From VAZQ01 sp963817135 (GTDB taxonomy: Bacteria; Pseudomonadota; Alphaproteobacteria; Rhizobiales; Xanthobacteraceae): a stretch of DNA of 64,000 nucleotides. The notes beneath the pieces are model-generated. The model made no database searches, was not told where the DNA came from, and saw only the letters and a program-made list of their open reading frames with translations. Positions 39,269-47,705 of the stretch are shown one piece after another. The stretch's first letter is position 1. Each line of letters starts with the position of its first letter. The stretch covers positions 124,001 through 188,000 of the forward strand of contig CAWFNG010000014.1 of assembly GCA_963817135.1 (NCBI GenBank), given 5' to 3'. Made by a program: the position numbers and the translations under genes.

Positions 39269-40889
39269 CGGCGACGCCCTCCTTGCGCAGCTCGAGGATG
39301 TGTCCCACGAACCGCCGCTGGTGACCGACCGCAAGTCGCGCGTCGGCGGGAGAAATTTCCGACTTGCCCATCAGGAAGAAATCGATGTCGTTTGCCGGCA
39401 GTGTGCTGTCGAGCGGGGTCTTGACCAGATCACCCGGCCGCGTCGGCCGCACCAGCCGCGGCGTGACAATGATGGCAAGATCGGTCTCGTGCTTCTGGTA
39501 CTGCGCGCTGCGGAACAAGGCGCCAAGGACCGGCACATCGCCGAGCCACGGCAGCTGGTCTTGCGCTGTCGTGCTGATGTTCTGCAGCAAGCCGCCGATG
39601 ACGAAGCTCTGGCCGTCGCGCAGCTCGACCGTGGTCGAGGCGCGCCGGACGATCAACGGCGGAATCGACGTACCGGCGATCTGTACGCTATGGGCGAAGT
39701 CGAGCTGGCTCACTTCGGGCTTGATGACGAGATTGATGATGCCGTCCTTGAGCACGGTCGGCGTAAACGACAGCCCGACGCCGTAAGTCTTGTAATCGAT
39801 GGTTACGGTGCCCAGGGAACCGGGAACCGGGATGGGATATTCGCCGCCGGCAAGGAAGCTCGCGGTGTCGCCGGACAGCGCCACCAGATTGGGCTCCGCC
39901 AGGCTGCGAATGAGGCCCTTCTGCTCGAGTGCATTGATGCCGACATCCACGGAGAACGCACCTCGCGCAAGTGTGCCGAGCAGGAACCCGAACGGCGAGG
40001 TGCCCGATATCAGGCCGGCCGCGGCAATGGGCGAGATTGGAATGTCGGTCGGCAGGACGTTTCTGCCGCCGATTTGCGTGCCGGGAGCCTGATAGGCGGG
40101 GTTCTGGAAAGACCCTCCCGGGGTGGTCACCGGCAGTTGGGGCGCCCCTACCTGCGAACCGATATTGGTCAGGTTGTTCTTGCCGAAGCTGTTCCATTGC
40201 ACGCCGAGCTCGCGACCCGCCTCGCGCGCAGCCTCGACAAAACGCACTTCCAGGACGACCTGCTGGGGCTGCAGCACCTGCACGGCATTGATGATGTCAG
40301 GAGCAAACTGGCGCGCGATCACCACCGCCCTGTCGAGGGTCTGCGCATCGGGCGAAGTGCCCGACAGCATGATGCGGCCATTCACCGAGGAGACGCGAAG
40401 CCCGCCTCCGGTAATGCGGTTGAGCTCGACGGCAAGCCGCGACACGTCGTAGGAGACTTCGACATCGAAAAGTCCGACCGGTCGCTTGGCTTCATCATAG
40501 ATCGACACGCGCGTCGTCCCGATCTTCTTGCCAAGGATGGAAAGCGAATGATCGGTCAACGGACTTACATCCGCCACTTCCGGGTCGCCCACGGTCACGT
40601 CGGTGAACGGCTCGTCGACGCGTATGTCGAGAGTCTTGCCGACCGTGATGCCCACCAGGCCGCTCCGTTTGAACTTGCTGAGCGTGACTACCCGTTCGCC
40701 TTCCGCCGCGCCGGAGAGCGTGAGCGAAAGGCAGCTTGCTGCGAGCCCAAGCCCAACGGCAGCAAGCGTGAGGGGGAGCCGAGCCTGTTTTGTCAGCCGG
40801 CTGTTGCCGGCTCCCCCGTTCGCTTTGGCCGCAGTTTTAGAATGCCGCCCCCGGCAAACTGCAACCCCGCCCCTGTCATTCCTGCCCAC
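39246..40889 (-). CDS. cpaC: Tad outer-membrane secretin CpaC/RcpA
   Basis: 547 residues as drawn from the GTG at 40889. The first 30 residues are unlike a signal, so the true start could be later; the hydrophobic leader is LPLTLAAVGLGLAASCLSLTLSGAA. N-terminal pilus-associated domains follow (GKTLDIRVDEPFTDVTVGDPEVADVSPLTDHSLSILGKKIGTTRV), then a BON-like segment (RVSSVNGRIMLSGTSPDAQTLDRAV). The C-terminal secretin domain carries VALSGDTASFLAGGEYPIPVP, LRDGQSFVIGGLLQN and LPWLGDVPVLGALFRS. It builds the outer-membrane channel. It lies 44 bp after cpaB. Confidence 0.93.
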   Translation of the reverse strand: MGRNDRGGVAVCRGRHSKTAAKANGGAGNSRLTKQARLPLTLAAVGLGLAASCLSLTLSGAAEGERVVTLSKFKRSGLVGITVGKTLDIRVDEPFTDVTVGDPEVADVSPLTDHSLSILGKKIGTTRVSIYDEAKRPVGLFDVEVSYDVSRLAVELNRITGGGLRVSSVNGRIMLSGTSPDAQTLDRAVVIARQFAPDIINAVQVLQPQQVVLEVRFVEAAREAGRELGVQWNSFGKNNLTNIGSQVGAPQLPVTTPGGSFQNPAYQAPGTQIGGRNVLPTDIPISPIAAAGLISGTSPFGFLLGTLARGAFSVDVGINALEQKGLIRSLAEPNLVALSGDTASFLAGGEYPIPVPGSLGTVTIDYKTYGVGLSFTPTVLKDGIINLVIKPEVSQLDFAHSVQIAGTSIPPLIVRRASTTVELRDGQSFVIGGLLQNISTTAQDQLPWLGDVPVLGALFRSAQYQKHETDLAIIVTPRLVRPTRPGDLVKTPLDSTLPANDIDFFLMGKSEISPADARLAVGHQRRFVGHILELRKEGVADVVQVKD

Positions 40890-40933
40890 GATTTTGTTCT
40901 CCCCGATTGGACGCCTTATCCCCGTAGTCCCGT

Positions 40934-41788
40934 CTATCTTGCTCGCGCCGATGCAATCCCTCCTTCGATCGGCACCGAGTACTCGGTCCGCTGCGCGCCA
41001 TCCGATTTTTGCGCGCCGCGCATGACCGAGATGGTCGCAAACCGATTGTCGGTCGTAGTTGTTTTCGGCAGATCGCTGAGCGTGATACGTCGCGTGGTGC
41101 CCGATTCCGCTTCGCCGGCCTTGCGCAGCGCCAGCGAGAGCGTACCGACCGTCGCGGCGAGCGCGAGCTTTTGCGCGGCCGTCACTTCGACTTCGAGCGT
41201 CACCGCCTTGACCACCGAGGGTTTTTCCGTACGTTCGTCGGCAATCTGATCGACCGCCAGCACGCGCACGTTCTGCAGCACCACGTCGGCGGCGGCGACC
41301 AGTTTGTCCTGCTGGCGGGTGAGCATGACATCGACCCGATCGCCCGGCAGCACGAACCCCGCCACGCCCTCCACATCGTTGACGCGGACGGTCACTGCCT
41401 TCATGCCATCCGCAAGCATGGCGGAAAGCGTCGCGCGCTGGCCGGAACCGGTAATCTTCGATGCAAGGATCGGCTCATTGGCCTCGATCGGCGTGAGCAC
41501 GACGCGCCTGCCGCTTGCGGTGAGATCAGCGATCCTGGTGAAGGCGCCGGCGGGAACTGCCTCTTGCGGCCACGGCACCTCGCGCAGCGACATGCCGCTA
41601 AGCTCACTGCCGAACCGCAGCGGTTTCGAGGCGACCACAATGGTCTGCGTCACGATCGGTTTTCTTTGCGCATCGAGATTCTTCGCGCGCATTTCGGCCT
41701 GGCTGTTCAACCAGGCCTGCGCAATGAAGACAGCGAGCAGCCCGAAGACGACGGCAAAACCGATCATGATTATGGTGCTTGAACGCAC
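40934..41788 (-). CDS. cpaB: Tad pilus assembly protein CpaB/RcpC
   Basis: 284 residues from a GTG at 41788 (an ATG seven codons later is possible). One N-terminal transmembrane helix (IIMIGFAVVFGLLAVFIAQAWL) is followed by a SAF/AFP-like domain (TIVVASKPLRFGSELSGMSLREVPWPQEAVPAGAF) and an RcpC domain (VNDVEGVAGFVLPGDRVDVMLTRQ...VLQNVRVLAVDQ). It is the first gene of the pilus cluster in this window. No Flp pilin or CpaA prepilin peptidase is found upstream before the divergent cluster at 42108. Confidence 0.92.
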   Translation of the reverse strand: MRSSTIIMIGFAVVFGLLAVFIAQAWLNSQAEMRAKNLDAQRKPIVTQTIVVASKPLRFGSELSGMSLREVPWPQEAVPAGAFTRIADLTASGRRVVLTPIEANEPILASKITGSGQRATLSAMLADGMKAVTVRVNDVEGVAGFVLPGDRVDVMLTRQQDKLVAAADVVLQNVRVLAVDQIADERTEKPSVVKAVTLEVEVTAAQKLALAATVGTLSLALRKAGEAESGTTRRITLSDLPKTTTTDNRFATISVMRGAQKSDGAQRTEYSVPIEGGIASARAR

Positions 41789-42107
41789 GAGAATTCTTCC
41801 TTGGGCTTTCCGCCATTGTTAGTAGTCAATATAGGTTCGCGGGTCGTATGGATTTGGTGAAATGCGGGCGGCTTCTTGCCCTATGCTGAAGATTGCTTGA
41901 AAGCCTATGTTTTATTCTTCGTGTAGAAATTCATTTGAACCCGACCATTCGCATGCGCTGGCGCAGTCGGCTGGCTGCTGGTAAACAGATCGCCATCACT
42001 GCCAATGCATTTCGCTGGTACGCGCCTGCGTATTTAACGAACGGTTGGCGCGAATGATGAACAAGAGCTTTCATGCCGCACGCGCGCGCGATAAGGAGAA
42101 ATTAGCG
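41789..42107. other. 319-bp divergent region between tad locus and catabolic cluster
   Basis: No gene is seen on either strand. In particular there is no short frame with the E-x5-GLIAA pilin motif that a Flp gene would show. The region should hold the promoters for cpaB (minus) and the AhpD-like gene (plus), but none is convincing by eye. Confidence 0.6.
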
Positions 42108-42764
42108 ATGTCCAAGCCGCGGATAAGTTACGTCGACCCTGCCACCATCAAGGATGCGGCCATGCTTGCCGAGTTCGACCGCTGTGCGCGCGAAGGCACG
42201 CCGCGGCCCGAGAGCCAGGCGATCCGTGCACATGTGCCGGCAGTGTTCTGGTCGTTTGCCAACAGCTGGCGCGATGTGTTCAAGAACGGCGTCGCCGACC
42301 ACGCCATCAAGGAACTCTGCCGCATCTATGTTTCGCGCTCGGTGCTATGCGAGTTCTGCGGCAACCAGCGCTCGATCAAAGCGGCCGGGCAGGGCATCGT
42401 GGAGGATGACTATCGCGATCTCATTAACTTTGAAAGCTCGTCCCGATACGATGAGCGGCAAAAGGCGGCGCTGTCCTATGCCGAAGCGATTACCTGGGAT
42501 CTTCCCGTCGATGACAAGTTCTGGGAGCGGCTGCACAGGCATTTCAGCGAGCCGGAACTGGTCGAAATCGGCTATTTCATTGCTCTGACCATGGGCCAAC
42601 AGCGCTGGCTGCGCACGCTCGACATCGAGCATCACCAAATTCTTGCCGGAACGAGTGCATCCATGGCGCCGGGCTTCGAGTCCGGCGAGGCGCTCAAGCG
42701 ATCGAAGCAAGCGCCCGAATATTGGGCCAACAAAAATCGCAAATCGCAGCAGGCAGCCGAATAG
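42108..42764 (+). CDS. Carboxymuconolactone decarboxylase/AhpD-like protein
   Basis: 218 residues from the ATG at 42108, selected by AAGGAG 8-9 bases upstream. The protein is helical and has the AhpD-fold core FANSWRDVFKNGVADHAIKELCRIYVSRSVLCEFCGNQRS, with a CxxC pair (C-E-F-C). It is followed by YDERQKAALSYAEAITWDLPVDDKFWERLHRHFSEPELVEIGYFIALTMGQQRWL, which is typical. In the usual redox-active members the second cysteine is followed by histidine; here it is followed by GNQ. It may act as an alkylhydroperoxidase or a ring-opening auxiliary. It opens a co-directional cluster: AhpD-like, nitrilase, M20 hydrolase, LVIVD protein, MFS transporter. Confidence 0.85.
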   Translation: MSKPRISYVDPATIKDAAMLAEFDRCAREGTPRPESQAIRAHVPAVFWSFANSWRDVFKNGVADHAIKELCRIYVSRSVLCEFCGNQRSIKAAGQGIVEDDYRDLINFESSSRYDERQKAALSYAEAITWDLPVDDKFWERLHRHFSEPELVEIGYFIALTMGQQRWLRTLDIEHHQILAGTSASMAPGFESGEALKRSKQAPEYWANKNRKSQQAAE

Positions 42765-42780
42765 CGAAAAATGTCTTGCA

Positions 42781-43851
42781 ATGGGCGACGTCTATTCAAC
42801 CGTAAAAGTCGCTGCCGTCCAGGCTGCGTCCGTATTCCTTGACCGCGAAGGCTCTACCGCCAAGGCATGCCGGCTGATCCGCGAGGCCGGAGGGAACGGG
42901 GCGCGGGTGATCGGCTTCCCGGAAGGATTCATACCGGCGCATCCGGTCTGGTATCATCACCACTCCGCGACCGGGGCTGTGTCTAACCGGCTGGCCGCCG
43001 AATTGTTCAAGAATTCGGTAGAAATTCCCGGCCGCGAAATCGAGGCGCTCAGTCGCGCCGCGCGCGATGCCAATGCCTATGTGGTCATCGGGGTCTGCGA
43101 AAAGATTCCAAATACCATCGGCACCATGTTCAACACGCAGGTCTATATCGGTCCGCAAGGAGTGCTGATCGGCAAGCATCAGAAAATCACGCCCACGGTA
43201 GGCGAACGCCTGGTGCATATGGGCGGGTTCGGCGACACTTTCGGCGCCTTCCAAACCGAATTCGGGCCGATGAGCGGGCTGATCTGCGGCGAGAACTCGA
43301 ATCCTCTGGCAATATTTGCCCTCGCGGCCGAGGGGACGCGCATCCACGTGATGAGCTGGCCAAACCATTTTCCCACCAGCGGAGATCCATTGCGCAACCG
43401 GGTGGCAATCAATTCGCAGGCATTTGCGCAGATGAGCAAGGCTTTCGTGATATCTGCCTGCGGCACAGTCGATGAGCGCATGATCGGCCTACTGCAACCC
43501 GGCATAGAGGCCGAACAGTTCCTGCGCAATCCCGATTGCAGCGGAGGCAGCTTGATTGTTGCTCCCGACAGCCGGATCATCGCTGGTCCCATGGGGACCG
43601 AGGAAGACATTCTCTACGCCGAATGCGACCTCGACCTTGGCATCGCAATGAAGCTGCGGCATGATTTTGCCGGGCACTACAATCGGCCCGATATTTTTCA
43701 TTTGCAGATCAATCGCGCGGCGCCAAAGCTTTATTCCGTGCATGGCGCCGGCCGCGAAACGGCGGTGGCGGGCACTCCGGCCTTGCCGGCCGGGGCGCGG
43801 TCGGAGCCGTTGTTGGGCTCATCCGATGATGAGGAGCATCAGGGAAGTTAG
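42781..43851 (+). CDS. Nitrilase-family carbon-nitrogen hydrolase
   Basis: 356 residues from the ATG at 42781, 16 bp after the previous gene. The catalytic triad is complete: E48 (GFPEGF), K135 (KHQKITPT) and C169 (GLICGENSN). HPVWYHHHS and MSWPNHFPTSGD are features of true nitrilases of the aliphatic/aryl-nitrile branch rather than amidases. It should hydrolyse a nitrile to an acid and ammonia. The C-terminal segment is Pro/Ala-rich and probably unstructured. The next gene begins right at its stop (TAG then ATG), so expression is coupled. Confidence 0.9.
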   Translation: MGDVYSTVKVAAVQAASVFLDREGSTAKACRLIREAGGNGARVIGFPEGFIPAHPVWYHHHSATGAVSNRLAAELFKNSVEIPGREIEALSRAARDANAYVVIGVCEKIPNTIGTMFNTQVYIGPQGVLIGKHQKITPTVGERLVHMGGFGDTFGAFQTEFGPMSGLICGENSNPLAIFALAAEGTRIHVMSWPNHFPTSGDPLRNRVAINSQAFAQMSKAFVISACGTVDERMIGLLQPGIEAEQFLRNPDCSGGSLIVAPDSRIIAGPMGTEEDILYAECDLDLGIAMKLRHDFAGHYNRPDIFHLQINRAAPKLYSVHGAGRETAVAGTPALPAGARSEPLLGSSDDEEHQGS

Positions 43852-44961
43852 ATGACAGATGTCCCCGCTCTTGTAGCGCAACTCACGCACGATCTCGTCG
43901 CCATCGACAGCCGCAGCTTCGTTTCGAACCTTGCCATTGCCGAACGCGTCGAGCGCGAGCTTTCCGATTTTGAGGTCGAGCACCTCGACTATGCGGATGG
44001 CAACGGCGTTGCGAAACGCGCTCTCGTTGCCCACCGCGGGCCGCGCGGCGGGCTCGCCTTATCCGGTCATATGGACACGGTCCCGGAAACTGGATGGCAG
44101 GACAATCCGTGGAGCGGGCGGATCGAAGCGGGACGCCTCTATGGCTTGGGCAGCACGGATATGAAAGGGCCGCTGGCCGTGGCGATCGTTGCAGCTCGCG
44201 CGCTCTCCCGGGAAATTCCAATAACGTTGCTGATATCTGCCGATGAAGAGACGACGAAGGCGGGCGCCCGCGAGATTGCGCTGCGGTCGAGCTTGGCAAA
44301 ATCGGCACAGCCAAGCGGCATTGCCGTCATCGAGCCGACGCGCATGGTTCCCATGCGCGGGCATCGGGTGCATGTCCAATTCACCGTCGTCGCCACCGGA
44401 ATCCAGGCGCACAGCAGCACCGGGCGCGGCCGCAACGCGAACTGGGACTTGCTCCCCTTCTTGATGGAGATGCGAGCGATCTACGAGCAACTCCGCAAGG
44501 ATACTGCCCTGCAGGACCCCGCCTATGACCCGCCGTTCAGCGACTTCAATCTCGTGATCGACAACCACGGCACTGCAACGAACGTAACGGTGCCGAAGGC
44601 CACCGCAGGCATCAAATTCCGCTACAGTGCCAAAGTAGATCCCGCCCCGATCGTGGAATTGGTGCGCGCGGCAGCGCGTCGTTACGGGCTCGCTTTGAGC
44701 GAGGCGCGCGAAGGCGATCCACCGGAGCTACCGGAGGATCATCCCTTCGTGCGGCTTTGCAGCAAGCTCGCGGGAGCGGCGCCCGGGGTGGCTCCCTACG
44801 GTACCGATGCCTCTCAGCTGCAGGGCTTGGCGCCGTGCGTCATCATTGGCCCCAGCGATATCGCAAATGCGCATTGTCCCGACGAGAGCGTCGCAATCGC
44901 TGAGCTGTCCGCAGCGGTTCCAATCCTGATGCAGCTGGCGGCGGAAATGCAGCACCGGTGA
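43852..44961 (+). CDS. M20-family metallohydrolase (ArgE/DapE-like)
   Basis: 369 residues. Metal ligands are visible in the expected order: SGHMDTVPETGW (His and Asp), YGLGSTDMKGPL (bridging Asp), and ISADEETTKAGA (Glu pair). The dimerisation domain contains MVPMRGHRVHVQFTVVATGIQAHSSTGRGRNANWD, and a terminal APYGTDASQLQGLAPCVIIGPS...AHCPDE carries the last histidine. Members cleave amide bonds of N-acyl amino acids or related compounds. Adjacent to the nitrilase, it could act on an amide made in the same pathway (inference). It begins directly after the nitrilase stop. Confidence 0.9.
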   Translation: MTDVPALVAQLTHDLVAIDSRSFVSNLAIAERVERELSDFEVEHLDYADGNGVAKRALVAHRGPRGGLALSGHMDTVPETGWQDNPWSGRIEAGRLYGLGSTDMKGPLAVAIVAARALSREIPITLLISADEETTKAGAREIALRSSLAKSAQPSGIAVIEPTRMVPMRGHRVHVQFTVVATGIQAHSSTGRGRNANWDLLPFLMEMRAIYEQLRKDTALQDPAYDPPFSDFNLVIDNHGTATNVTVPKATAGIKFRYSAKVDPAPIVELVRAAARRYGLALSEAREGDPPELPEDHPFVRLCSKLAGAAPGVAPYGTDASQLQGLAPCVIIGPSDIANAHCPDESVAIAELSAAVPILMQLAAEMQHR

Positions 44962-45016
44962 AATCTGAAAAGGGGCGCAAAGCCCCTCGTTGAAACACTT
45001 CGAGGAAAGTCGGCGC

Positions 45017-46241
45017 ATGAATGCCGTTGCGTCGCGTAACATCAAGTTCATCAGTCACAGCGACCAGGGCGTGCGCGGCGATGGCGTGCAGGTCATGGTT
45101 CATCGCGGCTATGCCTATGTCGGGCATGGCTTCAGCAATGGCATTACCGTTCTCGATGTGCGGGACTTGAAACATCCGAGGCCGGTTAACTTCCTTCCCT
45201 GTCCGCCCAACACCCGCGCGCATCATCTGCAAACCCATGAGGACCTGCTGCTCGCCGTCAACGGGCCGAGCATCTGGACCATGCAGGTAAACGAAAAGAC
45301 GTATTTTTCCGGGTCATCCGCCGAGGCGCTCAAAGGACAGGAAGCGACCTATACAACGGGCATGCGGGTTTACGATATTTCCCATCCCGAGGCACCGCGC
45401 GAAATTGCCTTCATGCCGACTGGCGGCATGGGACCGCATCGCATCTGGTATGTGGGCGGGCGCTACGCCTATGTCTCGGTTCACTTCCCCGAATACAGCG
45501 ACCATGTGCTGGCGATCGTGGACATGTCCGAGCCGACGCGACCGCATGTGGTCGGCAAATATTGGTTGCCGGGCATGTGGGACCGCCGGCGGCGAAACGC
45601 CGACCTGGCCGAAGGGCAAGCGCTACGCCCTGCACCATGCACTTGTCACGGGGAAGTTTGCCTACAGCGCCTGGCGCGACGGCGGTCTCGCGGTGCTCGA
45701 CATCGCCGATCCGACGAGACCAACCCTTCTATGCCATCGCAACTGGGACCCGCCGTTTGGTGGAGGCACCCACTCGCCCCTGCCGCTCCCCGACCGCAAT
45801 CTGCTGGTGGTGGCGGACGAGGCCAATTTCGCCAATTGCACGCTGGGGCTGCGCTACATCTGGATATTCGACGTCCGCGTTCCGGCCAACCCGGTGAGCA
45901 TTTCGACGCTGCCTATCCCCGATGAGGCGGATTATTGCGCCAAGGGCGGCAATTTTGGCCCGCATAACCTCTGGGAGAACCGGCCCGGCGGGCTGCAAAG
46001 CTCGCGTCTCATCTTCGCCACCTGTCACAATGCGGGTGTGCGCGTCTACGACATCGACAACCCCTTTCAGCCGCGCGAGATCGGTTATTTCGTGCCGCCC
46101 AATCCCGAGCGCATGATCGATCCGCGGCCCAATCGGCCGCAGGTCATCCAGTCCTGCGATTGCTTCGTCGATCCGCAGGGAGCGATGTATCTCACCGATT
46201 CCAATGCGGGACTTTATATCCTGCAGTTCGAAGGCGGCTGA
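45017..46241 (+). pseudogene. LVIVD-repeat beta-propeller protein, frameshifted
   Basis: About 408 residues in two frames. The ATG at 45017 has GAGGAAAG upstream. The first part reads QVMVHRGYAYVGHGFSNGITVLDVRDLKHPR, GMRVYDISHPEAPREIAF and HVLAIVDMSEPTRPHVVGKYWLPGMW. The second continues TAGGETPTWPKGKRYALHHALVTGKFAYSAWRDGGLAVLDIADPTRP and ends NAGLYILQFEGG. The repeats (hxVhDhxxPxxP) are those of LVIVD beta-propellers. The break is at the GGG at 45579-45581; dropping one G joins the halves exactly. Role unknown; proteins of this kind sit beside aromatic or nitrile degradation genes. Whether it is intact in the cell depends on that one base. Confidence 0.8.
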
Positions 46242-46360
46242 TCCCCCCACCAAAGACTCTTTGCAAGCCTTCTCCTTATTGATTGACAGGCAATTGCCCG
46301 CTCTTCCAGAGTAGCTGGAAGAAAGAGCCGCCGCAGCGGCCCGTGCCGGGAGGACTTATC

Positions 46361-47695
46361 GTGGCCCAGACAATCGAAGGATTCGTCGGCACGTCGCTCG
46401 ACGAGGCAAAGATCTCGCCTCTCCATATCAAGGTGATCGCGCTTATCGCCGCCGGCTACTTCTTCGACGTTATCGATCTGATCGTGCTCGGCTCATTGAT
46501 CCCGGACATGATCCAGTCAAAGTTCGCGACCGGCGCGGAGGCAGGCTGGATCGGGAGCGCGACCGTCTTCGGCATGTTTCTCGGCGCCGCCGGGCAAGGC
46601 GAATTCAGCGACCGCTGGGGTCGCAAGACGGTCTACCAGTTCAATCTGCTGCTGTTCGGGGTTTTCACCATTCTCGGCGCGCTGGCGCCAAGCGTCTTCT
46701 GGCTCGGCGTGTGCCGCTTCATCGCCGGGCTTGGCCTTGGCGGCGAGCAGCCCCTCGCCTTCGCCTATGCCGGCGAGTATTCGCCCAAGCGGATTCGCGG
46801 GCGCATCCTGGCGATTGTACATTTCATCGGCGGCGCCTGCGTTTGGCCGATGGCCTCGCTGTTTACGCTCGCCTTCCGCGACCAGATTGGCTGGCGCGGC
46901 GTGTGGATTGTGATCGGCATCGGCGCCTTGATCGTCTGGCTGTTTCGCTTCGCGTTGCCGGAATCGCCGCGTTACCTGTCGACGCATGGCAGAGGAAAAG
47001 ACGCGCTTGACGTCCTCGCCCGCCTCGGCATCGCCGGACCGAAGGAAGAACTTACGACCAGCGCCGCGAGCAACACCAAGAGCGACCCGTTCGCCCTGGT
47101 ATTCAGGCTGTTCCCGCGCCGCGTGATTGCCGGCATGATCTGCTTCTCGGCATTCTTCGGGGTCGCGATCGGTCTCGGCACATGGCTGCCGAACATCATG
47201 ACCGAGAAAGGCTTCACCATCACCAAGTCGCTCACTTACACCTTCGGCATGACGCTGGCGGTGCCGTGCGCGAGTCTCTTTATGATGTATGCGCTGGATA
47301 ATTTCGGCCGCAAGATCACCTCGGTATGCGCCTTCATCGCCGCCGGCCTGATGGCGATCGTGTTTGCCAATGCCGCAAGCGACAGTCAGCTGCTGATCGC
47401 CGGCTTCATCATGATCTTCTTCATTCAGGTTGCCGGAAATTCCATGCAGATTTTCGCATCCGAAGTGTTTCCTACCAATGCGCGGGCGTCGGGTTTCGGT
47501 TGGGCGGCCGGTGTGGGCCGCCTGGCCACCGCCTTCATCGTTCCGTCTATTCTTTGGATCCAGCAGCGCTGGGGACTGACAACGGTATTCGCTTCTCTCG
47601 CAACCGTTCTGCTGATTGCGGCCGTCTCAGTCACGCAACTCGGGCCCGAAGCCAAGCGCAAGGGGTTAGATGAGGTGGCGCCGCCGACGGGTTGA
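46361..47695 (+). CDS. MFS transporter (aromatic acid/sugar-acid symporter type)
   Basis: 444 residues from the GTG at 46361, chosen because GGGAGG lies seven bases upstream; upstream ATG readings have no ribosome site and add non-membrane sequence. There are twelve predicted membrane helices. The A-motif is GEFSDRWGRKTVYQF between helices 2 and 3. The G-L-G-G-E-Q-P segment (RFIAGLGLGGEQPLAFAYAGEYSPKRIRGRI) is the PcaK/AAHS-type signature, and ESPRYLSTHGR lies in the central loop. It probably imports the substrate of the nitrilase cluster. It is the last gene of the plus-strand unit and is convergent with the large fusion gene. Confidence 0.9.
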   Translation: MAQTIEGFVGTSLDEAKISPLHIKVIALIAAGYFFDVIDLIVLGSLIPDMIQSKFATGAEAGWIGSATVFGMFLGAAGQGEFSDRWGRKTVYQFNLLLFGVFTILGALAPSVFWLGVCRFIAGLGLGGEQPLAFAYAGEYSPKRIRGRILAIVHFIGGACVWPMASLFTLAFRDQIGWRGVWIVIGIGALIVWLFRFALPESPRYLSTHGRGKDALDVLARLGIAGPKEELTTSAASNTKSDPFALVFRLFPRRVIAGMICFSAFFGVAIGLGTWLPNIMTEKGFTITKSLTYTFGMTLAVPCASLFMMYALDNFGRKITSVCAFIAAGLMAIVFANAASDSQLLIAGFIMIFFIQVAGNSMQIFASEVFPTNARASGFGWAAGVGRLATAFIVPSILWIQQRWGLTTVFASLATVLLIAAVSVTQLGPEAKRKGLDEVAPPTG

Positions 47696-47705
47696 ACGCC
47701 CCCGA

